Assembly: GCA_963210315.1 (NCBI GenBank)
Contig: OY723297.1
Coordinates: forward strand, 1,984,001-2,048,000
Length of the DNA stretch: 64,000 nucleotides
Origin: Rhynchopus euleeides
Taxonomy: Eukaryota > Euglenozoa > Diplonemea > Diplonemida > Diplonemidae
Reading direction: 5' to 3'
Shown here: one piece after another, positions 1 through 10,957 of the stretch
Numbering within the stretch: the stretch's first letter is position 1
Layout of the letters: each line of letters opens with the position of its first letter
Program-made: the position numbers and the translations under genes
Notes under the pieces: model-generated
Told to the model about the DNA's origin: nothing
The model's database searches: none
What the model saw: the letters and a program-made list of their open reading frames with translations, nothing else

Positions 1-24
1 CTTCTCCATTCTTTTACACTCTTT

Positions 25-133
25 GGGGGTCTTCGCTGAGTCGTTATCCTTCGTCAATCTCCGTCAGTTTTCAGCCAATTCAACAGGAAAGGCACCAAAA
101 TGCACTGACGATCACCCCGTAGCGAAGACCCCC
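25..133. mobile_element. 109-bp TIR insert inside B copy 1
   Basis: A short inverted-repeat unit begins GGGGGTCTTCGCT and ends AGCGAAGACCCCC. The same insert sits at the same place in copy 2 (52091-52199), so it entered the B lineage before these two copies separated. The flanking TTT/TTT (AAA on the other strand) fits a 3-bp target duplication. It has no coding capacity. Confidence 0.7.
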
Positions 134-150
134 TTTGAAAAGTGTCACAA

Positions 151-738
151 TCAGATGTGGTCAACCGTTACGGCACTGCCGATGGGACTCTCGTCCTCCT
201 CGTCCTCGCTTGCATCGGGATGCTCGGGTCCAGCGGGGTCAGCATCCTTGTCGTTGTCACTCACGGCGACGTTGAGGCACGCCCACTGGTCGGGCTTCTT
301 TGTCACCACCGCCTGCCTCATCACCGCGTTCACCAACTGGATGTCGATGGTCACGACACCCTGCCCCTGCGTTGCCTGTGGCGTTGCCCCCACCGCCACG
401 ATGAACGTTCGGGCGTGCAGACCATTCGGAACCTCGCTCTTGTAGGGCAGGTCCCTCATGACCGTGACAGTCATGACCGATCCGTCGTTCGGGATCAGTT
501 GTTTATCAGCTGCCTTCGAAGAAGTACTGCCCACCGCGCTCTGAGCGGTGGGCAGCCTCTTCATATCGGTTCCCAGCACCTCATCCGAGCACCCCGCTTC
601 CGTCAGCACCTCGTACTCGGACGAGTTCTTGTCGGCGCTCGTGAGGCGCTTCATGCCGCCTCCGACGCGTGTTGCCAGAGACACGCATGGAGTAGACTGC
701 GGGCAGTGTATTGGCCTTGTTCTTGTCGGCCTCTTCAC
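151..738 (-). CDS. Element B open reading frame, unknown protein
   Basis: An open frame of about 195 codons, also open in copy 2 (51477-52073). The two differ by a clean in-frame change in a short Pro-Ala-Gly repeat, which supports real coding. The protein has a charged N-terminal part, a middle stretch rich in V, T and hydrophobic residues (VMTVTVMRDLPYKS), and a strongly acidic C-terminus (EDEEDE). I recognise no domain. It sits between the N-terminal and C-terminal pieces of the A/B/C family protein, so it may be a diverged middle part of that protein or a passenger gene. The start is uncertain because upstream codons lie in a frame that continues from the N-terminal piece. Confidence 0.5.
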   Translation of the reverse strand: MKRPTRTRPIHCPQSTPCVSLATRVGGGMKRLTSADKNSSEYEVLTEAGCSDEVLGTDMKRLPTAQSAVGSTSSKAADKQLIPNDGSVMTVTVMRDLPYKSEVPNGLHARTFIVAVGATPQATQGQGVVTIDIQLVNAVMRQAVVTKKPDQWACLNVAVSDNDKDADPAGPEHPDASEDEEDESPIGSAVTVDHI

Positions 739-1951
739 TCTGTGTCAGCTTCCTGCCCCACTCCTTGTCAGTGGGTGGTGCGATGGCTTTTCAAACAGCG
801 CCGCGAGGCTGCTGTGAAACAGCTCGCCGCCCTTCCGCTTTTCAATGTAAAGCTTGACGAAGGAGAGCAGGGTGTTGGGCCCTGCGTCCTTCTCCTCCAC
901 ACCACCCTTGGCGGCCCTTCGACGCCTTCTGCGTGGCCTGGGATGATGCAGACCTCCTCGACACTTTTTTGGGATACCACCAGGGGGAGGGACCCGGTGT
1001 GAGGCACTTGAGTGCGTCCAGGTGGGCAGGGAACCTGGGCAGGGCGCCTCATTTTTTTTGGTAATTTTGGGCCAATTTTGACCATTTTCCCCTTGTGTCC
1101 AACATGATTCAAGCTTCGACTTCTTTCTCGACTCGGGGTATGGTTGAACCCTTTTGACCCATACTTTCCACAACGGCCGGAGAGAGTCCGGAATATGCGA
1201 ATTGTTCCCCCTGCTTGGCCACTCAACATGTTCCCCCCGGTTAAAGTAGGTGAAAATGACCTGGTCATGACCAGGTCATACCTGGTCATGACCAGGTCAG
1301 ATTTGGTCATGACCTGGTCAGATTTGGACCTGGTCAAAACCTGGTCAGTCAGCTGACCAGGCCACCGTGTTTGAAGGGGGGCGTCAAAAAAAAGGGGGGG
1401 GGGGACGGCGGCGGCGTGTGAACCACAAAAAATACGGGAAAGAAAATGATAAAAAAAAGGAACGAACACAGGAAACGAAGAAGAGAAGACACATATGTTG
1501 GCTGAGAGGCGAGGCCGGGGTGGGCACCACGGACTAGTCGCCCGGACGACTAGTCGGGACGACGGGTGAAATGACGACGGGTGAAACGACGGGTGGCACC
1601 CGTCGGCACGACGGGTGAACCTGCTGAAACGACGGGTGTTCCAGCTATTTCCTGTTGATATGGGCCAATTTCCATTGAAAACTAGGGGAGTACCTTGCAT
1701 GGCATCAGGTTATTTTTCACGCCGAGCTATCTTCCCTGCACAGACCCACCCCCCATTACTTTCCATTTACAATTCCTAGTTGGTGAAGGGGCTGCCCACC
1801 GGTGGACCACCAGGAGGGGGGTGAGCCATCCAGGTGGGCAGGGGGCCTGGGGGTGGGGCCTCAAAACAACTCCCTCCCACGACGTCACTCCGCTCTCGAG
1901 GACAAACAAAATCACCTACGTACCTGAACTGCCAAACACCCCCCCCCTCAC

Positions 1952-3488
1952 TTACGGGTGCGCGGATCTCATGTGCTCGTCGCGCTTTACAGTGGTTTTA
2001 AAGAGCTCGAAACAAACACAGCAACGCTTTTGTGTCAGCACGCGCGAATGATGACTGAGGTAGTGCTGGCTCAGTCCCTTCGATTTTGCCCGTTTGCCGC
2101 ACTCCTGGCATGTGACAGTGCAGGTCTGACACGGCGCGTTGTTTTGTGGCCGATGTGCAGCATCATAATGCGCAAACAGTGCTTCTCTCGTGTGGACAAC
2201 TTTGGAGCACACAATGCAGATATGCTGCTGCACAGGCACTGTACCGGATGGTGTTGGTTCTGGCACTTCTGGCACATCCTCGCTGTTGCCCCAGGATTTG
2301 GACTTGCAGATGCATGCGAGCAGCGTTGCCTTTGGAGTGGTGTTTTCCGGGTCGCCCAGAAATTGTTGGCCCCATCGCCCCCTTTTTGTGACGTGAGATC
2401 CAAGGCTGAGGGACTCGAGTCTCCGCTGCAGTGCTGCCGTTGCTCCCTTCCAACAAGCGTTCCTCGCAGTGACACAGCAGCAAAGCTTTATCGCGCCGAA
2501 CTTCAGGAGGGTCGGGGTGCTCGGTTGGTCCAGCAGGCCGCACCCCTTGCCTTTGGTCCTCTGCATTTCGAAGAGCAGCAGGTCCCGTTCGGCGGTCTGC
2601 TGCGATGTCACCCTCAGGGCATGGCGTTTGGGGACGCCATTCCCCCTCTCCAGTTCCTCGTCACTCAGGGCGAGGGGGTGTGCATCTTCTGGATCAAACC
2701 AGTGGCTCATCGAATGGATATATGTAACACCACGCCCCTCGGATGTTCTCCCAGGTGACACCCACTCCAGGACAAACACAAGGATGTGCATTGCGATGAG
2801 CGAGAAGATGAACTCTTTCGCGCACTTTCCCTCCTGGTGGTACTTGATGGGGATGTCGTTGTAGCGGAAATGCACAAGCATTTCCATTGCAATACAGAGT
2901 AGATGCTGCACCCCCTTCGTCTTGGTAATGGTGAGTAAGCGACTCAGAACATCTCTGGCCTGGTTTCCCGTCATGTTGGAACACGTTGAGCTGCCAAGGA
3001 CAGCCTTCTGCACGGCAGGTCCATCAGGCAAGATCTCTGCGAGTATTGCGATGAACCCGTTTATGTCGTGCAGGGGGGGGTGACCCCTGCGTACAGGCTC
3101 TCAAACCCAGCTTCATGAAGTTCCTGGATGCTAGCCCTGTGGCAGGCGTGGAGCTGTTTCAACCAGTCATTTCGTGGTGTGGTACAAAACGCGCTCCTGT
3201 GCGAAGATGACCCCATCTTACTAAATGCCGACCACAGCTCAAGACGGTCCCCTGCTACCCTAAGCAGGCGAGCCGAAACATCACGTTCGCCTTTTCGAAA
3301 CCCCCTCTCTGCACTCTTGCGATTTGCTTCAGGAAGTTGAACGTGAACCACGTTCTGTACTCATCCTTCTGCTTATCGGCAACTGTCACCAACCGTGTTG
3401 CGAAGGCACCGTCGAAAATGCCTACGGCCAGCCTGCTCTGCTGGGTCTTCTGTGCCTGTTTCTTCTCCGCCTCGTACAGCTTCACCAT
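1952..3488 (-). CDS. Element A transposase-like protein, middle and C-terminal parts
   Basis: Three overlapping minus-strand frames (3488-3255, 3351-3061, and about 3085-1952) together match element C over most of their length. Conserved blocks are a SxxCxxPxxxW segment followed by EAGxxxLxAGV and LHD, then TG, HFRYxDIP, HSxxHWxxPEDAxPL, DEExExxNG, ERDL and an LCxC motif near a leucine-rich helix. The C-terminus carries three C2H2-type fingers (CX2CX12HX4H, CX2CX11HX3H, CX2CX12HX4H), absent from the B and C proteins. Frame changes occur at 3482-3488 (overlap ATGGTGA), near 3300, and at an eight-C tract near 3075. The last is shared by copy 2. I recognise no known transposase family; the role is inferred from position and conservation among three transposons. 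TTG at 3031 is not needed as a start. Confidence 0.65.
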
Positions 3489-3883
3489 AGCTGCAGTGCC
3501 GCGGGGCAGGCGTCGGCCATCTCCTTGAGCCCTGTCGGGTGGTCCTTCCCGTTGCTCTTCCGGAGGCCCAACCCGACAAACTCGATGTCTGACCCGCTAT
3601 TGACACGGGCAGCGTACATCGTGCGACCATCCTTCGCGGTCGACTTGCTGATCACCCCACCCCCCACCTTCTCATACTTTTTGTACAGGGCAAGACTGAT
3701 GATGGGATCAGTCGACTTGATGGTAGTATCCGCCAGCTTGCCGAGAAGCTGCTTCAGGGTCATGTGGCTCAACCCATCAGCATCACGCTCGACAACATAC
3801 GTGTTGATCCAAGCACGTACAAACACCGTCATGTCCACAGCGCTGGCGAGGGCCTGCGCTGCAGTACGCTTTGCCGCTGGCAT
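3482..3883 (-). CDS. Element A N-terminal domain ORF (133 aa)
   Basis: It begins with ATG at 3883 (MPAAKRTAAQALAS) and is basic at its start. The body (VFVRAWINTYVVE, then LLGKL, then GRTMYAARV) can be aligned loosely with the first ORF of element C (46417-46037) and with the B reading frame at about 51300-51470, sharing a hydrophobic helix, a Gly-rich turn and a terminal YxxRV or similar. Each lies nearest the TIR from which transcription would begin. It could be a DNA-binding domain or the first exon of one long protein. The stop overlaps the next start as ATGGTGA. Function is not recognised. Confidence 0.6.
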   Translation of the reverse strand: MPAAKRTAAQALASAVDMTVFVRAWINTYVVERDADGLSHMTLKQLLGKLADTTIKSTDPIISLALYKKYEKVGGGVISKSTAKDGRTMYAARVNSGSDIEFVGLGLRKSNGKDHPTGLKEMADACPAALQLW

Positions 3884-4458
3884 TGATTGGTGTGGCTCGT
3901 CTGGGTGGCCTGGGTGGTGATGATGGTATCTTGGGGTATCTTGGCCTGGGTGATGATGAGGGTACGGTATCTTGGAGACTGCCTTGTGGGTTGTGCAAGG
4001 GTTGGGGGCTGGGGCGAAAATTTGCCTGGCAGAAAAGTGATCACCTTCATGAAGTAGGTTGCTCTGTCAAACTGACACAGTTTGTCAGAGTCAAGATCCC
4101 TCGAACAATGAAACCCCACGAGAACAGCCGTCGCACATGCACTTGAGGCCCCATCACCAACTAGGAATTGTAAATGGAAAGTAATGGGGGGTGGGTCTGT
4201 GCAGGGAAGATAGCTCGGCGTGAAAAATAACCTGATGCCATGCAAGGTACTCCCCTAGTTTTCAATGGAAATTGGCCCATATCAACAGGAAATGACTGGA
4301 ACACCCGTCGTTTCAGCAGGTTCACCCGTCGTGCCGACGGGTGGCACCCGTCGACTCGACGGGTCCACCCGTCGAGTCGACGGGTGCCGCCTGTCGAGTT
4401 TTCACCCGTCGTCCCGACTAGTCGACCCCACCCGTCACTGCCCGACTAGTCCGTGGTG

Positions 4459-7400
4459 GGTGGGGAAAGGAGGGGGGGGGGGGGGGAGCGGGGGTGTCGG
4501 TGTCGGACGGGGAGGACGGGGGGGTGGATGGTGTGTACTTCGCGAAATCCTCTCTCTCCCAAAACACAAGCACTCCCAGACCCCCCCTCCCCTCTCTCCT
4601 TCCCCTCCCTCCCTCCCCACCCAAACGCAAACAAATCACGGATAGAGCTTGGACACGGCATGTATTCTTTCGAGGGGGGGGGGGGTTGCCCCTCCCCGGG
4701 GATGGGGTGAACGGGGGAACTGGTTTGTCTGTCTAAACGAAAAGGGCGCTCCCCCCCCCCTCTTAGGTGATCGATCTCTCTCCCTTCCCCCCCCCCCCCC
4801 CCCCCCCCACACCCCCTCCCTCTCTGGTAACTATTTGAGGTGTCACGCTGGCAAAGCAGTTTTTCAGCACCTCCATCACTCTCTCTGTTCCCCCCCCTCC
4901 CCCCCGAGCCCCCTGACCCCCCCCCCCCCCAAATGCGTGATGCAGCCCCAGGCCCTCCCCACATCCACAGGAAGGGTACGGCTGGGGGGAAACCCCTCTC
5001 CCCCCCCCCCCCCCAAATCGAATGGCAGTGGCAAGAAGACACGCGGGTGTGCAGAACGTGAAATGATGCTGTTACAGCACCGCCCCCCACCCCTGCACAC
5101 AGACCTGAAGAAAATCAAAAAAAATAGGACACCCCTCTCCAAAAAAATAATCGTTCGAAGGTTGTTCCAGACATCTCCTGCAAGACACACACCCTCTTCT
5201 GTGTTATCTTTCTCTCTACCCAGACTATTGTATGATTGAAGCGTGCCCAGGAGAAGAAGATCGCCTTGCCCCCAGCCTTTTTGGCTGGGGGGGGGGGATT
5301 GGACACACGCACAGTTGTTCACCCTCTCCCTCCCTCCCTACCCCCACCCCCCCGGTCACCCAATGTGCGATTCGGTGAACGAAAACCCTCGGAAAACACA
5401 ACAAAAAAGACACACGCGCGACCACCACCCCGCGCAAAAATATATCCTGTCGAAAGAGGGAGAAGAGGGGGGGGGTGGGGAGGGGTGTGCCCTGCCCTTT
5501 TTCTCGTCCCTCTCTCTTGCCGTTTTGTTTTATTCAATTCGACCGGGGAGGGGGTGGTGGTGCAGGTCTGCAGGGTGTTGGTGGGGGGTCGGCCTCGACA
5601 AGAATGTACAATATATGGGGTGAGGATGGGACCACCGGCTCTTCTGTTTCAAACTGTGCCTGTGGGGTGGTGTGGCACCCTGCACCTTTTGTTGTTGGGT
5701 GCAACCCCCTCGTGATGCTTGCACTCGCTGTTTAGAGGGCTGTTCCTCTCCCTGCCCCTCCCCCAATGTCAAACGAATCAAAAAATCGAGCCTCCAAAGG
5801 GTGCCCAGGCGCGGAGAGTAGCCCGTCATCGGGGCTGTGGTTCGTCCCATCCGGCCACCGGGGCCCTCGGAGATTATGTTGTTTTGGAAGTTGATTTTTG
5901 TTGTCGTGAACGGCTTCTTCGCAAACCCTTCGCTCGAAAAGTGCAGAAAAGAGAGCCGCCTGACAACATAGGTTGCAGACTGACGCACTTTTGACACAGA
6001 GCGAAGACCCCCTGAGCGGGTGTTTGTTCTACGTTCTCTGCTACGCTGTTCTGCGCTCCCCCACCTTAGCGCACTCGGAAATCAACATACCCTGCCTGTT
6101 CCGCCACACATGTTGTTCTATGATGCAACACACCCATACAGGCGGCAATCACGCTACCCAGTGTCACCCACGACAGGGTAGGCTGAAAGGCCAAATGGCA
6201 GGCGCCCCTCCAGGCTGTTGAGGTTGAGGCATCGTTGCCTGAAATGCTCCTTGCTTGTGAGGCACTCATGAGCTCCGCCCATCCTCACGCCCCTTTCCAG
6301 GAAGAATCCCCGGAAAAGAATGAAAAAAAATCATTTGCATTGAACATCATCGTTTTCTGACCTTCCCGAAATCAGAGAACACAACCAAAAAGCAAACAAA
6401 AATTGTTCTGTCCCGGTGCGAACTCAAAACCACACGCCCCCCCCCCTCGGATCCACATGGACACATCGAAATAGGTCTGATCTTTTCTGTGTGGAACACC
6501 GCGGCAGGGCAAATGTCCACCAGACAGACAAGGCAAAAAGAACGCAAACCTTTCAAGTCTTTTCCCCCCCCCTGGCTGTGTGCTGCAGGGAGGGCCGTCG
6601 TGGGTTTCGGAAAGGGCAGGGCCTCCCTCCTGACACTGCCTGAGATTGTGCCTACAGACGACAACCCACCCCACCTCCTCCCACCCAGCGAGAGAGGGGG
6701 GGGGGGGAGGTTCCTTATCCCCATTCCATCTGTGCGAAGAATCAGTCGAAAAATAATCAAATTTTAACAACCTTGTGCCACCAAGGGGCGGGCTCTCACC
6801 GTAGGGTAACACGTGATGATGACACACCCACCCCCCCAAGCGCCACGCAAACACAAGGAGAGGGTGTGGGGCAGGAGGAGGCATTTTTCCGTCCCTGTGA
6901 TGCCATCTGGCACAGAGCGACGGGCCTCCCCCTCTCCAGATACCGGGGGGGGGGGGGGAGCAGGCAGCGCCCGAGGCTTGTTTCCCAGAAGCCCAAGATG
7001 CACATCCTTTTTTACGGGAGGTGGTTGTCCACCCGCAGCCCATCATCCCCCCCCACCCCCGCCGCTCCTCGCAGTGCGATTTACCCGTGCTGTACGCAGG
7101 AGGAAGGAGGTTGGAGGCAGGGGTGTCGGGTGGTTGTGTTGGCTCCTTCCCCTCTTCTGACACCCGTGTGGGGGGAGGTGGGGGGTTTTCCCCGAATCCA
7201 AGGCTGTCCTGCATGTTCTTTATGTGTGTGTTTTTTTTGCCTTTATTCACGCCGGACGCGCTTGCGCCGTCTGTGCGGCTTTGCGTGTGCAGTGTCCCCT
7301 CGCAGCGGTGCCAGGTGTGGGTGGGTGGGGGGGTGGCACAGCCATGGGTGGGCCACCACTCCCATTCGCCAGACCCCAAACAAGAAGCCAGCGCGGTGTG

Positions 7401-8580
7401 ACTGGGACACGAGCGTCATCCGCGTCATCCCCCTCACCCCCCCCCACCCCCACTTTTGTTGCTGCGACTGTCAAGAATCCTGTGCGGGTTCTGGGGCTGA
7501 TGGTGTAAGAAAAATTCCTCCTCCTGCTGCTGCTGCTACCTGCTGCTGTGTTCTATAAGCTCCCCTTCCCTGGTGCGCTTTATCTTGGCTCAGGTATTTC
7601 ACTCACAATCACACACGAAAGTGTGCATGAACTACCACCAAATGAGGTGACCCAAGCAGAGTGGCGTGCATGCCTCCGGGCCTGAAAACGCTGGGTTGGT
7701 GTTTGAGCCACCCCACCCAGCCTGCCTGCGAACCTGCCTGCGCCTGCACCTGCTCCTCCGAAGCACCACCCGACACTTTCCAAAGTTCCCTTCACGCCAG
7801 CGCGGGCGATGGCAGTTCCTTGCACAAAGGGGTGTGATATGGGGGATGGGAGGGGTATCCCGCTGTCTGTTTCTTTCTCCAGGCGATATCAGGAAAAAAG
7901 GTGCCGTGCCCACCCCGCACCCCCATGCCCTGCTGTGTGTCAGTATTCTCTCTGCCCCTTGGTGGGGTGCAGAAGGCAGGGCATGGGGCTGTGTGTCCCT
8001 GGGCCCGTCTCCTTTGTCTCCCTGTCGCCGGTGCGAACAACAGGCGGCAAAAGACCTCGCCACGCTCCCTAGGCATTTCCCAACGACAGGGGGGGCATTT
8101 TCTTGATCGTCATCAAAAAAAATCAGGCGGCCGCCTTGTCTACACTTTAAAGTGAAGGGAGTTAGGGATAGCGGCCCTGGCTTCTCATGCTGTGCCCCCT
8201 CTTCGGGGGGCACTGCCGTGATGCCAGCACGCTCGTCCAGACTACAATACGCACTTTAGATTGAAGGGGAGAAGCGGCCCATCCCACCGAAACAAAGCAT
8301 GCAGAGCGTACCACGTGGTGTTCGTTTTTGATCATGCTGACAAGATGGTATTGTCAAGAAGTGAAACAAATCAAGCAGATCTATGTTGTGCACCCCTCCC
8401 CCCCCCCCCCCTCCCTCTCCCCACCCCCTGCAGGTGTTGATTTCCTGTGGAATCAAGAATTTTCCCTATCTATTTCTACTCTCTTTGTTTTCCCCGTTTC
8501 GATCAGAGAATCCACAATATTCCTGTCGCTGGTTCTCTCTCTCTCTCTCTCTCTCGAATAAGCTTGACCCCCCCCCCCCC
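4459..8580. other. Homopolymer-rich intergenic DNA, no gene recognised
   Basis: Long runs of C or G (often 8-20 bases), A and T runs, and CT-rich tracts dominate. Open frames on both strands are low in complexity (Pro, Gly, Arg, Ser) and match nothing. A GT-rich and CT-rich patchwork around 4460-5500 and 6400-7500 looks like simple-sequence decay. A half-copy of the AGCGAAGACCCCC motif at about 5999-6013 may be an old remnant of the 109-bp TIR family. A (CT)n microsatellite lies at about 8527-8556. I see no tRNA or rRNA. Confidence 0.6.
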
Positions 8581-9227
8581 TACTGGGGGGGGCTAAATAG
8601 AAGGGGGGGGTCAAATACAAGGGGGGGGGCCTATTAGAAGGGGGGGGGTCTGAAAATTCGAAATCCATAAAATTTTTCGCCGAATACAAGGGGGGGGGGC
8701 TTGTATTCGGCGGAAGCCGAATTTCAGCCAAATTTCAAATTTTCAGCCTGTTTTTCCAGTCGTAACAGGCACCCCATGGTCAAAATGACCCCACTGCGGT
8801 CCGCACGGAATCCAAACATTCAAAGGAACGGGTTTTTGGACACCAGTGTGGGGGTCCTCGCAGGTTGCTGACTCCCGGGAATATCCTCCCATTATCAGGA
8901 CCCAAACCAGACCCACATTTCATGTGTGATACTTGGCACCTCCACCCACAAAATGACCCCACCACGATCCGCACGGATTCCGAATAGTGCAATGGAAGGC
9001 GAAAATCGCGATTCCACAAGGTCACCTGCGGCAAAATTCACCAAAATTTGGAAAATTCGGCTTCCGCCGAATACAAGCCCCCCCCCCCCCTTGTATTTGA
9101 CCCCCCCCTTCTATTTGGCCACCCACTGCAAAAATTGCCTAAAATTTTGGGCCCTCGAAAACCCCCAAAAAAACTCGATCCTACGCCGAATACAAGGGGG
9201 GGGGCTTCTATTTAGCCCCCCCCAGTA
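8581..9227. mobile_element. Element E: non-autonomous TIR element
   Basis: The ends are TACTGGGGGGGGCTAAATAG at 8581 and its complement finishing at 9227. Internally there are several inverted blocks built on CGAATACAAG followed by a G run, for example near 8680-8710 and 9060-9085. There is no coding capacity. Its right end overlaps the left end of element F, so one may have inserted into the terminal G/C run of the other. Confidence 0.6.
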
Positions 9228-10377
9228 GGGGGGGTCAAATGGGGGTGACAAACACGATTTTTCAAAAAACCGGCGCAGAGGCCCCAAAGCCCCCGTAAAC
9301 CCTCCAAACCCCCCCAGATCGGTCCGGAAACCCATCGAACCCCACTTTTCCACCATTCCGGGCACCTCAGGTGCCCGAATTGGGGTACCTAAATTTTGTG
9401 CCACCGTTTGGTACCGTACAGTGCCACTGTGTGGGAGGTTGGAAAAGAAAATGCCCCAACACACCACATCTGAGGGTTGCAATGCATGTTGCCTGCCAAC
9501 CACGTCATCCGGTGGGTGTCAGGCGCTATGTAGGTGGCATCAGCCAGGTCTTCGATGTGTTCTGGCTTGTATATGTACCTCCCTGCCTGCGGCACAGGCA
9601 CTGCCTTTGTCCCCCACACCAGCCACAGAGAGCGTATTGTACTCGGTCCACGGTTGCTGATTCATTGTGATGCGTTGTATCCTCGAGTGAACGTCACACA
9701 CTAGTGACACCACCACCCGCCATCCGAGAGCTGTATTGACTTTGCGCGCTTCCGTTGCATTCACCTCGCCACGCATATTGCACTGTTCAGTACCAGTGCT
9801 CTTGGGCCAGGCAAAGTAGACCGCAGCAAGTACCAATTCTGGCACAATGGGTACCACGACAGCGCACTTCGTGTGTTCCCGGAATGTACAGCTCGTGTTG
9901 CAACAGTCGTTGTCAACACATCCCGGTTGTGGAGCACTGCTGCACAGGAATCACACGACCATCTGGACTTGTTCCGTACCTACAGGCAGCCTCCCGGTGC
10001 ATGGTGGCAGGGAGGTACATATACAAGCCAGAACTCATCGAAGACCTGGCTAATGCCACCTACATAGCGCCTGACACCCACCGGATGACGTGGTTGGCAA
10101 GCAACATGCATTGCAACCCTCAGATGTGGTGTGTTGGGGCATTTTCTTTTCCAACCTCCCACACAGTGGCACTGTCCGGTACCAAACGGTGGCACAAAAT
10201 TTAGGTACCCCAATTCGGGCACCTGAGGTGCCCGGAATGGTGGAAAAGTGGGGTTCGATGGGTTTCCGGACCGATCTGGGGGGGTTTGGAGGGTTTACGG
10301 GGGCTTTGGGGCCTCTGCGCCGGTTTTTTTAAAAATCGTGTTTGTCCACGTAAAAGGGTGGCATTTGACCCCCCCTA
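9226..10377. mobile_element. Element F: 1.15-kb foldback TIR element
   Basis: It begins TAGGGGGGGTCAAAT and ends with the complement. Beyond these ends, inverted arms of roughly 350 bp (about 9246-9600 and 10000-10345) match almost perfectly, leaving a loop of about 400 bp. Mirror-image frames in the arms encode nearly the same peptide in opposite directions, which reflects the inverted repeat and not genes. Size and terminal layout match element H. Element D shares the GGGGGGGTCAAAT terminal motif. No transposase is present. Confidence 0.75.
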
Positions 10378-10957
10378 CCCCCCCCCCCCCCCCAATCCTG
10401 CTGGCGGTGGGTGGGGTGGTGCTGTCCCCCCCTCCCCCCCGCCCCCCTGCATGCAGCCCCAGCCAACGCAAGTGCCAACTTCTTTCTCTCTCTGTTTCTT
10501 TCTCTCTGACCCTTTTCTTCTCCTCCTCCGCTTTCGCAGTGCCGCAGTGCCGCCTTCAGATGACAATATCCTTCGTTCATCTGTCTTGTCTTTGAGGCCC
10601 TCTGGATCGTGCGTGTGTCTGTGTGTGCGGGGGAGGGGGTGGTGGTGGTGGTGGTGGTGGTGTGGGGAGAGGCGCGGGGGTGACGCATGCATCTTCTCAG
10701 CGGGCTGCTGCCCAACGAGAAGCCGAGTTGCCCTTCCATTCCCTTCCCGCCCCCCCCCCCCCCCCTCTCCATTCCCCCCCCCCCTTCCCCTTTCCCTTCC
10801 CCTTCCCCACTGTGCCCTGACCCCCCCCCCCCCCGTGGCACCTCAAGAGTTACCAGAGAGGGAGAGATGGAGAGGGGATGGGGGGGGTCGGGTGTGTACG
10901 TCTGGGATTTTCTTGGGGACGGATCGACCTTCCTTCCTCGCCCCCCCCCCCCTAGGG
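10378..10957. other. C/G-run and GT-rich spacer
   Basis: Homopolymer C runs, a (GGT)n-like tract near 10635-10660 and CT-rich DNA. No gene is supported; the long frames here are low-complexity. Confidence 0.5.

Larger units (their letters stand above)
1..1369 (-). mobile_element. Element B, copy 1 (partial, cut by window start)
   Basis: This is the reverse complement of 50846 to about 52220 with very few differences, so it is one end of a TIR transposon whose other end lies outside the window. The outer end reads GGCCACCGTG and finishes at 1369. Inside it, 1250-1350 holds copies of the palindrome ACCTGGTCATGACCAGGT and its halves, the probable subterminal binding sites. A 109-bp TIR insert (25-133) lies inside the element, as in copy 2. 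One clear in-frame 9-bp length difference separates the copies. Only one end is visible, so no target duplication can be tested. Near identity to copy 2 suggests recent movement. Confidence 0.85.
1525..4458. mobile_element. Element A, copy 1: complete TIR DNA transposon
   Basis: A 2.9-kb element bounded by CACCACGGACTAGTCG at 1525 and its complement ending at 4458. The TIRs are long, about 260 bp on the left (to about 1787) and 300 bp on the right (from about 4155). Their outer parts are packed with CGACGGGTG and GACTAGTC motifs; the inner parts are unique sequence matching almost perfectly. GGTGGG directly flanks both ends (1519-1524 and 4459-4464), a possible 6-bp target duplication, though G-rich flanks make this weak. 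The interior encodes a protein on the minus strand (1952-3883). The left TIR lacks about 44 bp of subterminal repeats found in copy 2 (60015-62985); otherwise the copies are nearly identical. Confidence 0.9.

Noticed and set aside
142-1002. Long + strand frame across element B copy 1
   Set aside because: It is the antisense of the B coding side and its mirror appears at 52082-51213; low-complexity and no recognisable motif.
9371-10222. Pair of convergent genes encoding similar peptides
   Set aside because: They are the two arms of the inverted repeat of element F.
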